A stretch of 64,000 nt of DNA from contig NC_084928.1 of the NCBI RefSeq assembly GCF_958298935.1, positions 14,973,501 to 15,037,500 on the forward strand. The letters are read 5' to 3'. The stretch is from Phragmites australis (lineage: Eukaryota > Streptophyta > Magnoliopsida > Poales > Poaceae). Made by a program: the position numbers and the translations under genes. Below, one piece after another: positions 47,635-57,479 of the stretch. The notes under the pieces were generated by a model. That model was not told the origin of the DNA. It saw only the letters and a program-made list of their open reading frames with translations, and searched no databases. Positions within the stretch are counted from its first letter, which is position 1; every line of letters starts with the position of its first letter.

Positions 47635-47639
47635 TCTAG

Positions 47640-47850
47640 AATTCTCCCAATACCTAATATAATGATATTGAATGCACCCTTGTCAACTAGTATGCTTAGG
47701 GCTAGTTACTCTGCTCTCTTCAGAGATGCTTGCTCTCTACTCAGTTGATACTTAATCATTTATTATTATGATCACTTGCTTTGCAAATGATGAAATACGT
47801 TGAGGTGATTGATGGTGTGTGTGGTGGAAAATGGTGTGGTATTAAGAAAA
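47640..47850 (+). repeat. Gypsy LTR-like sequence, segment 2 of 3
   Basis: A 0.2-kb strip of host sequence left between the Sirevirus-type element and element C. No coding content. Confidence 0.5.
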
Positions 47851-47855
47851 CCTTG

Positions 47856-48372
47856 TGTTGACGATTGGTAAATCGCCGATCTAACAAACTTGTTGAAGAA
47901 TAGGGGGATGCTTTGAGTAGATGAATCACAAGAGAAACACACGGTGGTTTTCAGACAGGTTCGGGTCTCCTTCAGGATAATAACCATACGTCATATTTGT
48001 CTTCCATTGATCTGAGCCTGTTACAAGGTGGTGTAGCTAGTCTAGATGGATCTGAACCTAGACGGTGACTTCTTCCTTCTCTTCTATTGGCTTGTATGGG
48101 TGTGCAGAACTCGTATTGCTTATGATGACTTGTGCTGGAATGTCCTCCATAGGGCTCCTCCATTCCGTATATATATATGAGGGTGTTGTATGTCCTTTGG
48201 ACTCTTCCTTGCTATTCTTGGAGATAGACCTTCCTGGTTACGGGATGCCTTAGGTTCCTACGAGTAGTTTTCTTTTTTCAAAGATTCCTTTCCCAAAGAT
48301 AAATATATGCCCCAAGAATTACAGGGAACCCTAGGGTACCTGGATATGGTAACAATCCAGTATTCATCGTTA
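47856..48372 (-). repeat. 3' LTR of element C
   Basis: Plus-strand view TGTTGACGATTGGTAAATCG...ATTCATCGTTA, aligned with 53443-53956. A TATATATATA run lies at about 48170-48178. The expected terminal CA reads TA. Confidence 0.85.
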
Positions 48373-48845
48373 TGCCCCATGAGTACATGAAATGAGGCTT
48401 CAACGGTTCAAGTACATATAGCTAACAAAGATAACCTTTTTGTCCGAACATATCATCGAGTAACCTCGGAGTCATAATTAGGATAAAACATTTAACTGAG
48501 TTTCTTAGGCCTTTAAGATCACCTACTCGGGATTTCGAACGCCTCCGAGTTCTCAAGAGATTTCTAAAAGAGATATTTCATATTGGTAGATTTTTTAGTC
48601 GGCTCAAAAAATTATTCCGTCCTTGCCAAGTACAAGGGAGATAAGGCTCGTCACTGGCTAGGCTCGGAAGTTGAACCGTAGCCATGGAAAGTTTGTGTGG
48701 TGATGAAAAAGATTCTTTGGCATGAATGTGAAGGGATCATTGTTCTATTCTTTCAACTACTCTCATGCCTTGGAAAACTCAACGGGCAAACGACTGCACT
48801 GGAGTCCATATCGATTAGCTGAAAAGATGTTGACCAAGCGCCGCT
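48373..48845. other. Element C internal, left part
   Basis: Noncoding sequence between the 3' LTR and the CACTA insertion. A GGGGCA purine-like stretch (minus) adjoins the LTR. I see no gene; it continues at 50825 and probably forms the upstream region of the antisense ORF. Confidence 0.5.
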
Positions 48846-49432
48846 CACTACGTAAGAAACCAACAAAAGAGAAACCACATTAGTGACAGCTACTCAGTAC
48901 ATATCATAAATGTAATATTACTATAGGACCTGTCACTAATGTGACCTTATGCTAGAACATGTATCTGACCCGTCGCTAATGACACCTTATTAGTGAGAAG
49001 TCCAAACTTGACCCATCACTAATGATAGTAGTGACAGATCCAGTTATTACCCATCACTAATATACCAAATATTAGTGGCGGATGTTATAATGACACTTGT
49101 CACTAATATATAAATCATAAAAGAATTTCAGCTCTCGCTCAAAACAAGCTAGGCCGTAGCCCATTGCCACTTTGGGCCCACTGTGGCCCATGGAGCACGG
49201 CTGATAAAAAGTGGCGCGGGCGGCGGTTATGGATAGAGTTTCCCCCGTGCTCCTCTGCTCCAACGTGCCGCCACCTCATCCGCACCGCCATCCTCGCGTG
49301 CGGAGGCTCGCTCCCTCCGCACGCCGAAGGCGCCACCTCCCTTCCTTAGCTGGACCGCCATCTCCCTCCACCACTAGAGCCCCTCGCTCACGGGGCGCGC
49401 ACGCACCCATCCTCCTTCGTTGCTCTGCCCCT

Positions 49433-49450
49433 CCCCCCCCCCCCCCCCCC
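49433..49450. repeat. C18 homopolymer
   Basis: An uninterrupted run of 18 C within the captured GC-rich block; its exact length may be a sequencing uncertainty. Confidence 0.9.
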
Positions 49451-49509
49451 TTCGCATCTCCACCGTAGTCTGCTTCGCTCCTGTGCGAGCAAGCCGCCTC
49501 CGGCTCCGG

Positions 49510-49760
49510 CGGCGAGGATAATGCTCCGTGCACCCCAACCCCTGTTCGACACCTTCTCGTGCCTCTGCATCGAGGGGCCCCTCCCGGCCGCGCTCACGCT
49601 GCTCTCGGATCTCGCTGCGGCGAGCCTACGCGCAGACCGTCTCCTTCGGCCGCCTCGTCAAGCTCTGCGTCCGCCACGGCATACCCAGCGACGGCCGCCT
49701 CATCCATCGCCACGACACTCTCTGTGCCCATGGCATGCTACATGGCTCAGGTTAGATGGA
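49510..49760 (+). pseudogene. Captured host gene fragment, PPR-like, frameshifted
   Basis: Plus-strand translation reads LFDTFSCLCIEGPLPAALTL then LSDLAAASLRAD. After a one-base frame change near 49640 it continues VSFGRLVKLCVRHGIPSDGR and LIHRH. The pattern (ALTLLSDL...LVKLCVRHG...GRLIHRH) resembles the N-terminal repeats of plant pentatricopeptide-repeat proteins of the organelle RNA-editing type. It ends at CTCAG|GTTAG, possibly an exon border. It is too short and broken to be functional. The PPR assignment is by motif feel only. Confidence 0.5.
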
Positions 49761-50649
49761 TTTATATTATTCCACTTTGATTTTGTGTGCTTCTGCGTTT
49801 CTTGGGGGCTGCTGCTTCTTCATTTATTGGTTGGTTGGAGGAGTGAGCAGTGGATTAGCTAGAGATTTCTGTCTCAAGATGCGCTAGTGGTAATAAATTT
49901 GCCTGGATGCAGTTTAGCCTGTGCAGGCTCTGATGTGGATCACTCTCTAGCTGCTCGGTGAAATACCCATACAAGGATGCATACTAGCATGGTATTCAGA
50001 TTGACCGTCATCCTCCTGGTTCCAGCAAGCATGATGGTCGTGCACGCACAGGAGGACCCCAATTCCATCTGAATTTTGCTCTGCAACTCCTCATTGGCCA
50101 GCTTTGTCAACCTGAATAATTTCTTGGTTATCAAGCACACCAGTCCACCAACCTTTTTCAGGTGATTCAGATTAAGTCCTCCTTCCTGCAGTGCTCTGCA
50201 TATTATACTTGCATGCTTGTTTGCTTCACATCCACTTGGAAAATCTCATATGAGCAGTAAAACTAAGCTACATTATAAGTAACGAAGCAAATAAGTTGAC
50301 ATGCTTAACTTTTCAGGTTGTTCATCTATCCAACTCCAGCCATGAGAGAAACGGCGCCAAACAGCTTCAATCCAAGCCACACATGTCTTTATTCAGCCTC
50401 TATCTTTCTTTTGTGTGTGAAACATAGCAACAGCAGACTAGAAGAGTAGCACACTAGCACAGGAGAGTAGTAGGTGTGTTTTCATAGCTAGAACAATCAA
50501 TTTAAGATGAGTTGCCCCGTGAGGCCATTAGAGCAATTATTGATGCTGAGATGAAAATGGATGCATGGATGTATGTATTGTGATATAACTTGTCATCTAC
50601 TTGAATGACTCATATTTTTATTGCTCTTTTATATATTTTCTGTTTATTA
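49761..50649. other. Rest of the CACTA interior
   Basis: Moderately AT-rich. The only notable frame is 49940-50140 on the minus strand (CLITKKLFRLTKLANEELQS, then MELGSSCACTTIMLAGTRRM), which I do not recognise; it could be another captured exon or chance. Confidence 0.4.
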
Positions 50650-50909
50650 AGTTCTTATCAGTGATGGGTTTTGTTCTAGATTTGTCACTGATGTGCGTCG
50701 TTAGTGATGGGTTTAAATCCGTTACTAATGAGTCCACATTAGTGACACGTTTGGAGTGATGGGGATTTTACCCCTCACTAATGAGGGCTATTAGCAATTA
50801 CTAATGTGGGTTTCTTATGTAGTGGGTTGGACGCCCATGACTCATAATGCAGTCGTGTCCAGTGTTAAAACATGGTAGGTGAGGCGTCTTGCCACTTGAC
50901 CCATTGGTC

Positions 50910-50919
50910 TATATAAATC
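50910..50919 (+). promoter_or_regulatory. TATA box upstream of the antisense ORF in element C
   Basis: CTATATAAAT about 45 bases before the ATG at 50962, on the strand opposite to gag. Good spacing for a plant core promoter. Confidence 0.5.
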
Positions 50920-50961
50920 TTCGGGCGTCAGATCTCAGTTGCACCATACTTGAGTTTGATC

Positions 50962-51279
50962 ATGGATTCACCTTCTTCCCTCGAGTACACATCCGTCACC
51001 CCTCCATTGTCTCCCATAAAGTCCGGTTCAGTGGTGGAGGTTATCGACGTTTCCTCTGACGAGGAGGTTGAAGAAAGGGTTGTGACTCGCGGCGTCCCTG
51101 TTGAAGACGGCAAGCCCCCAGCGCCTCAGGTCCAAGATGAGGTGGACTGGGATCTTTTGGAGGTAGAAATAGAGGAGGAAGAAGTGGCAGCTAAGGTGGA
51201 GAAGGAGGCATCCAATAGCGTCTCCGCTTCATCCTCTCTGTCCTCGTGTTTTTTTGATGAGGACGGTTGGAGGGAGTAG
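50962..51279 (+). CDS. Short acidic ORF antisense to element C
   Basis: 105 codons from ATG at 50962 to TAG at 51277. The product is acidic and low in complexity: MDSPSSLEYTSVTPPLSPIK, VVEVIDVSSDEEVEERVV, WDLLEVEIEEEEVAAKVEKE, then a serine stretch. It has no recognised domain. It is intact, lies on the strand opposite to gag between pol remnants and the 3' LTR, and has a TATA box just upstream, which matches the position of the accessory genes in elements A and B. It could also be the first exon of a spliced gene or a chance ORF. Confidence 0.45.
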   Translation: MDSPSSLEYTSVTPPLSPIKSGSVVEVIDVSSDEEVEERVVTRGVPVEDGKPPAPQVQDEVDWDLLEVEIEEEEVAAKVEKEASNSVSASSSLSSCFFDEDGWRE

Positions 51280-52140
51280 CCGAAGCAGCGACACTGACAA
51301 TGAGGGTGGAGAGCCAATGTCTCTTCCCAACCCTATGTCGTCGGAGATGTCGATGATCGGGCAATGACATCGGCGAGTTCAGCATGGGGCTGAAACGTCG
51401 ATGACCTGGTCTCCTCCATTGGCACCGGTGGTTGGGGAGAGACAAGGGAGTCTCTCCTTTTTGCTGAGTCGGTGAAGCTTCGTTGGTTGAAGACTCTCCT
51501 ACCTCTTCGTTGAGTAGATTTTTTAGAGCTTGTAATCCTTTTTCCCTTAGCTTATCTATAAAAGAACTCAAAAATCTTGTTAAATGAATGGTTTCTATTT
51601 CTATTTCAATGTCTTGTGTATACCAAGGAAATTTTTAAACAGGTGTTTTGACTTGGTTTCTTTCGAGTAGGTTAGGAATACATCTTATTGGAATACTCAT
51701 CATGATCGCATTAAGCCAGACTCTGAGTGGCAAACATCTTAGCTCTCAAGCGACTCAGGGACACGATATGGTCTTTAGCGGTTCTAAAAGACATTTTCCC
51801 TTCTTGTCAGAAAGATGGCGCTCACAATAAGTTTTGTAAAAACATTTAGTAGATGGAAGTACTTCGTGCTGGACTCTTTTGATACCATATAATGAACTTA
51901 CTAATCATTTGATTAAATCAGGATGCATTGGTTGCTAGTCAAAGCGCTTGTTATGACCAACTTTAGGTCCGCTTGAGTGGGAGGCTTCATAGCCCCCAGT
52001 CACTCGTGAAACGTGATAAGGAGCCTTCTCTCAATCCCTCATTCATGACACAATGATTCTTATCTTCTCATTCGAAACTGCTTTTAGAAGGTACACAATA
52101 TGTTGTTTTCAGTTTCCAACACCTAGTATTTATTAAGCCC
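51280..52140. other. Element C spacer
   Basis: No gene identified. 51550-52140 is AT-rich. Small overlapping ORFs have no recognisable content. Confidence 0.5.
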
Positions 52141-53429
52141 CCAACTGACTACTCATAACCAGAAATTCCGGGTGGGCAGTCTAGGCTTCTTATCCATCTT
52201 AAGCTATGAGCTTTTGGGTTCCTCGCTTGGTTGGTGTTGAACTGCCATGTCGAGACTTCGCTTGTCGCAATGAAGATCAGCTTTAGAACAACACTGGATG
52301 GTGATGACTCCTTCAGTTCCAAGGATCATCACACACTAATAAGCGTAGTGCATGGCTGCCATAAATTTGGCAAGAGTAGGTCTTCCTAGGATGGTACTGT
52401 ATGCTGTTGCGAAATTGACCACATCAAATAGAATTTTTTTTCTCTTCGAAAATTGTCAATCTTCCCGAAGGTGACGGGTAGTGAAGCCCGAAGCATCTTC
52501 GCCAGATGTCAATGAACTGACGCAAGTCATTGATCGGATGGCCTTTGACTAGTAAGGTATGATAGCGATTGTCTACCCGATTGTCATCCCAGGAAGTCAT
52601 GTTCCTAGGGTTATGCATACCTGGGTTAGATACATCTTGTGACGAAGGATTGTTCTGCCTACCTTTGTTAGTACTATTTCTAACCAGGGCCAGATGAGAG
52701 TTCTCTCCCTGGAGCATGATCTTCTTTGTGAAGTCAACCGTCGAGTTTATCCAATTCTTACCAGCTGGGGTAGCCAGATCTATGGTCAGAGGGTGCATGA
52801 GGGCCTCCTATAGAAGGAGGATCCTCTTTGAAATGCAAATTTAAAAAGGTTAGCCCCATGTTGATGATCAGGAGGCTACATGATCGGGGGCCCGATAAGG
52901 GATGGAGGTGGTGTGTCCACATGAGGCTAACCATTCCATGTCGCCAGGGTTGGAGGACCTCAAGCGTTTACAAGGTCATCATCATGATGACCCAAATCAT
53001 CACCCCCATTTTCAATGGTGAAAACTTCTTGGGGGTTATCTTCGTTGGAGGAGGTGTCTGGATCCATCATGGATGCCTCATTGAATTGTTCTGGATTGGT
53101 ATCTTGACAATCCCTATTGTCAGAAGTTGTGGGGATTGACACTGACTTGCTATGAATTGGACATCATAGTTGTTTTGGCAAACGAGTGGTTCAAACTCGT
53201 TACTATGATATTTGGTGCATTGATCCATAAATTGATTTACCTTGTCGTTTGAATCATCACCAAAAAGTTCATCCCCAAAATCTACTTGATCGATCACTGG
53301 TTCATCAGGAAGAGAGGTAAAATTATCGTAGAACCCCTCATCTTGAAAACCAGTTTTTGGAAAAGCTTTAGGTGATATCAATAGCATGTCGTGTGTAGAC
53401 TCTTCAACGTCTTTTGTCATGATACCCAC
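52141..53429 (-). pseudogene. gag-like region and protease remnant, element C
   Basis: Starting just after the primer site, 53067-53429 encodes an acidic N-terminal protein (MTKDVEESTHDMLLISPKAF...VIDQVDFGDELFGDDS) which continues in a second frame to 52960 (NPEQFNEASMMDPDTSSNED). 52424-52798 gives LVKGHPINDLRQFIDIWRRC. At 52430-52320 the motif FATAYSTILGRPTLAKFMAA matches the ILGRP segment that follows Tat-type proteases. Reverse transcriptase, RNase H and integrase are absent. The N-terminal part is not closely like the gag of A or B. Confidence 0.6.
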
Positions 53430-53442
53430 AAACGGTGCTAGC

Positions 53443-53956
53443 TGTCGACAATTAGTAAATCATTGATCTAACAAACTTGTTAAAGAATAGAGAGATGCTT
53501 TAAGTAGATGAATCACAAGGGAAACACACATGGGTTTTTAGACAGATTCAAGCCTCCTTGAGAATAATAACCCTACATATGATTTGTTTTGTATTATTCT
53601 GAGTTTATTACAATAGGGTGTAGCTAGTATAGATGGATTTGAATCTAGTTGGTGACTTTTACTTGGCTTCTATTGGCTTCTATGGGTTTGTAGAACTCGT
53701 ATTGCTTATGACGACTTGTTCTAGCTTGTCCTCTGCAGGGACCCTCAGTTTCGTATATATATAGAGGTGTCCTATATCCTCTAGCCTCTTCCTTCGTATT
53801 ATTGGAGATACACCTTCCCTATTATGGGATGCCTTGGTACCTATGAGTAGTTTCCTTACTTACAGGGATCCTTTTCTCAGAGATAAAGGTATATCCCAAG
53901 AATAACGAAAAACCCTGGTGTACATGGATATGGTAACTATCCATTATTCATTGTCA
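53443..53956 (-). repeat. 5' LTR of element C
   Basis: Plus-strand view TGTCGACAATTAGTAAATC...TTCATTGTCA, bordered by the primer site on the left and the CCTTG target duplication on the right. TATATATATA at about 53755-53763. Confidence 0.88.
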
Positions 53957-53961
53957 CCTTG

Positions 53962-54605
53962 AAAACCGCTTTGGCGGGGATGAGCAAGGTAGTCCTCTGA
54001 AAGTTGGAGGCTATCTAATGTGGGTATTCCTTTGGGGAAGGATGCCTCCTTCTAAGCAAAGCCTCTTGGGAGGATTGCCGATGAAGATACTTTCCGCAAC
54101 CATATAAGGACTGAATCATTGAGCTGCTGTGCTATGCCACCCCAGTGCAACCATGCATCCTATACGGGCAGGAATTGACTTCTCTATCTCCCGACCGTGC
54201 TGGACTTTTTACTAGGAGACCCGAGGAGCGCAACGAGAACCTATGCATCTACCAGGTGCATCACAGGGGTGTTATTGAACTAGCTCTTCGCGAAGGTCCC
54301 GGTGGTACCCTAGCACCCGGTATGAGACTTGAAGCATTTGGGATATCTCGAGGTAGTGTCCGACAAGGAAAGGTGATTGAAGTATCTCAGTATGATTCGC
54401 TCCTCCGCATGCAATGGTTGGAGGCTGAGCATATCATGTGTGGTAGAGTGTACAACCTCTGTAGAGTGTAAGCCTATTTGAATAGCCATGGTCATGGACA
54501 TGCGAAGTTTCAGGTTCACAATGGTTAGTTTTGTGTTGTGCGTACCCCTTGATATATGAGTGGGTAGTGTGCCCATATTTTGGAGAAAGTCAGTTGTATA
54601 CCGTT
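53962..54605 (+). repeat. Gypsy LTR-like sequence, segment 3 of 3
   Basis: Contains a CCTCTTGGGAGGATTG stretch and TAGAGTGTACAACCTCTGTAG followed by CATGGTCATGGACATG, matching the arrangement in solo LTR copy 3 (60360-60430). The 108-residue ORF here (54145-54471) lies in a repeat and has no recognised domain. Confidence 0.5.
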
Positions 54606-55422
54606 TTTTGGAGCAAGAGTTCGTCTTGCCCCAACAAGTATGGAGAGAGTTTCTTCTAAGGAGGAGACTCAAGCTTGGAGATGAAGTTTAAGAGGAAGGA
54701 ACACCACGAATGTATTGATGGTAGAAAAAAAATGGATCGATTTGGGGGAGTATCACAACGTGACCTGGTATTTTTTCACCTCTGTGTCTTTCTGCAGTCT
54801 AGCCCCCTCTAGCCCAGGCGACCATGATTCCTATTTATAGGGTTGTGCGTAGCTTGGCATACAAGTTATCATAATGTACAATTATCTAGGATCTGACCAA
54901 ATTATCGGGTCTTATCCCGGATAACTACTTTCTACCCTACATGGGAGATAATATCTACCGTAGTAACCATCGTGGTTTCTGCACCCTGAGGGGTAAGCCG
55001 GTCGCCAACTGCGGCTCGACGCCGCACTGTCAGGGGTGTTAGGATAGCCTCCATTACACTGGGGTGTCAGAGCGGCATCCACCAGCCTAGGCATTTAATG
55101 CCCGTCACTTCCTTGCAAGCAAAGTATGACCGATGCTCCCCTTCTGGCAGATCTTTCCTGAGGCCTGATGACTCATCTTGTAGCCTCCGGGAAGCTAGCC
55201 CGAGCAGCTAGAGACGCGGGCTTTGGGAGGCATGGCTCTGGGAGGTGAAGGCTTCGGGAGGCAGGACTCTGGAAGGCCAGGGCTTTAGGAGGCCGAGGCT
55301 TCGGGGGACAGAGGCTTCGGGAGATCGGGCTTTGGAGGTTGAGCCTTCGGACGCTGACACTTCGGGAGGCTGGGTTGGTTAAGCCAAGGGGCCGTCGAGG
55401 TCCTTAACAATGACCCCCAACA
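54606..55422 (-). repeat. Solo LTR of the element A/B family (about 817 bp)
   Basis: Matches the A and B LTRs along its whole length, ending GACCCCCAACA at 55422; the start is TTTTGG instead of TGTTGG. TATAAATA (minus) at 54832-54839. No matching TSD is seen (CCGTT left, GCGCC right). Confidence 0.8.
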
Positions 55423-55862
55423 GCGCCGTACTGTCAGGGGTGTCAGGGCATCCTTAAATGCACTGGGGTGTCAGGATAGCACCATTTGCATCGGCATTGA
55501 TCACCCATCACTTCACGTCGGGTCGGTGACAGGGGGAGACATTTTACCCCCTGATATTGTCTTTGGAGACCTGCTTTATCTTAGGTTTTGGAAAGCCGCC
55601 TGGGCGTCGGTGGGGTGGCCCAAAGGGGTCCACAACCTCTGGGGGTGGCATGCTGTTGAGAGTTCGGAGGCCGAAGGCTTTGGAGGGGCCAAGCGTAGTT
55701 CTGAGTCATGGGAAGGCTTCGCGGGTACGAAGAGGTGGCACTAAGGAGCCCGATGCCTTCGGAGGTCGAGCCTTTAGCTGAGTGTTTGGAGATCAAGGCT
55801 CTGGAGGGACTTGGATAGTAATCTTCAACCATTATCCTCAGCCTGGTTTATTTTCCCCCAAC
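55423..55862 (-). repeat. Partial LTR of a related Tat-like element
   Basis: Begins GCGCCGTACTGTCAGGGGTGT, a motif internal to the A/B LTRs (compare 55020-55040), and ends TTCCCCCAACA at 55862. It is followed by a strong polypurine tract on the minus strand (TGAGGGGGTAA), so it is the 5'-terminal part of a 3' LTR that lost its other end. Confidence 0.65.
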
Positions 55863-56494
55863 ATTACCCCCTCATTCTCGGTCCTCGAAGTTTCGAAGGG
55901 GGGAGACGATGTAGAGGAAAACCAACTCTAGCCTAGTATAGTGTCAAGGATGCCCAATGGCAATTCCCTGTCCTTAAGAAGGCTAATGGTGTACTAGCGG
56001 TGGCGATATGCTCTGGTGCCTGTTGGAGCTGTCATGCGCTGTGTCGGACTCCAGGCTAGAGGGGCATCGATGGAGGAGGTGCAATCTGGGATCCGTGCCA
56101 ATGCCGATACAGGCTATCCGGATTCCTTCGGTAATGGTTCTTCTTGCCTTTTGAGGTTGCCAGAGTAGAGATTATGTGTAGGATCGGGGGACCCAATGTG
56201 TTTGCCTGGCAGGATGAGACGTGCCACTACCGCATTCTGACTGGACAATGCGGGGGGTTGTTTAGGGTCTTGTGCCCACGCCCCTGTCATGCACTAAAAG
56301 GAGTCTGGGTTATTAATGTGACAGGATGTCCGTGCGAGAAAACGAGGTATTCATTGTGGAACGCTGCCACGTGTTGGCAGAACGACTGGGGTATGGCCCG
56401 GTCCCCTCAAGCATTCAATGGGGGACACTGCTGCATGGTTCCGCTTCATCTCCCGAGCTTACGTGGCTACTTGGCCCGGGTTGATATGACCACG
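55863..56494. other. Internal remnant of the related Tat-like element
   Basis: Noncoding or unrecognised. Its position next to the 3' LTR corresponds to the upstream region of the antisense gene in A and B, with a similar GCCTGGCAGG motif. It breaks off where gypsy pol sequence starts, near 56495. Confidence 0.4.
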
Positions 56495-56834
56495 CCATCA
56501 AGCAACATGTTACAACCTCCAATTCAAGCTACACCAACTCAAGTACCACCTACATCGACACCAGCCCAAGTCTTTGATGGACCGATTACACGTAGTTGAG
56601 CAAAGAAGCTACAACAAGAGGTGAACGCGCTACTTTATGAAGTTCATCTTAATATTAATGAGAAGTATATACTACCTAAGTCGTGCACATTGCTATTGCT
56701 CAGGTTCACCAAGGAGGATGGCAAGAACACACAAGGCGATGACTACAGAGAAGAACCACACTCGAACCAGGCCAGTCCTGCAGAACAGTCGGAAAGAAAC
56801 ATTCATAACTTTTGATTTCCAAAGGCTATGAAGG
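56495..56834 (+). pseudogene. gypsy pol C-terminal tail, element 2
   Basis: The frame reads QPPIQATPTQVPPTSTPAQV, FDGPITRS, a TGA at 56597-56599, then AKKLQQEVNALLYEVHLNIN to a stop at 56814. The TGA stands where CGA (arginine) is expected in GPITRSRAKK, a single C-to-T change. A purine-rich stretch (AAAGGCTATGAAGG) precedes the inferred LTR start. Confidence 0.75.
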
Positions 56835-57479
56835 TGAATGAGCACATTTTGGAAAGCTTATTAAGTCTAGTTTTCAATGCCACCAGGGCCGAGTACTTTG
56901 GAATTTCCAATGCTGAGTTTCGACTGGATTAGTGAAGACTGGTCAGAAAGTCAACAGCCATCCTGATGTTCAAGTTCCCGTGTAAAACTGTACCACTCTA
57001 GAAAGTTTTGTGGTGCATTCTGCACATGGTGTGAAAGCTTATCAAGTTAGCTTTCCAACGCAACCAACAGCACATCATTTGGACTTTCCAAGATGGAGTT
57101 ATTGCCAAAACACTGAAGACTGCGCAGAAGACCAACAGCCACGCGAGAACTACTCAGAGACTCTTTTCGTGGAAGCCTATTCACATAGTCTATCTTTTTA
57201 TTTTCTTTTCGTGTTTATACCTATCTAGGAGGGCTGTTCCTAGTATAAATACTCCATTGCTTCATAGCAAACGGAGACTTTTTGATAATCGAAATACAGA
57301 ACCCCTTTGTTCAGCTGTGTGCTAACAAATATTGAGAGTGATCTCTACCTCTTTGCTCTTGTGATTTTCTTCGTGGGACTACAGAAGCGGCGGCTTCATC
57401 TGCTCCCAATTGGTGCTCCTACTCCCTTCAAGGTTCGCCTTGATTGATTGTAGGCTGTGTTGGTTGGTTCTTTGAGAGT
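56835..57479 (+). repeat. LTR of element 2, left part
   Basis: Inferred start TGAATGAG after the purine tract; TATAAATA at 57244-57251. It is interrupted at 57480 by a solo LTR and resumes at 61069. The combined length is about 0.82 kb. The left border is uncertain. Confidence 0.6.

Larger units (their letters stand above)
48846..50824. mobile_element. Non-autonomous CACTA element with captured sequence
   Basis: The left end CACTACGTAAGAAACC and the right end GGTTTCTTATGTAGTG are 16-bp inverted repeats with one mismatch. Both subterminal zones contain many copies of (A/G)TCACTAATG in both orientations (48890-49110 and 50650-50815). Flanking triplets are GCT and GGT, so the 3-bp target duplication has one mismatch. 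No transposase is encoded. The interior has a GC-rich gene-like block (49150-49760) and a second open stretch at 49940-50140. Confidence 0.88.
47856..53956 (-). mobile_element. Tat-like element C, non-autonomous, TSD CCTTG
   Basis: LTRs at 47856-48372 and 53443-53956 are about 515 bp each. CCTTG at 47851-47855 and 53957-53961 is a perfect 5-bp target duplication. The minus strand next to the 5' LTR has a Tat-type primer site (core CCGTTTGTGGG, 53425-53435) and a gag-like region. Almost all of pol is gone. The opposite strand carries a short ORF with its own TATA box. A CACTA element (48846-50824) is nested inside, so the original retroelement was about 4.1 kb. Confidence 0.88.

Noticed and set aside
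54145..54471. 108-codon ORF resembling a small protein
   Set aside because: It lies in a gypsy LTR-like strip whose right part matches solo LTR copy 3; no domain and no start context.
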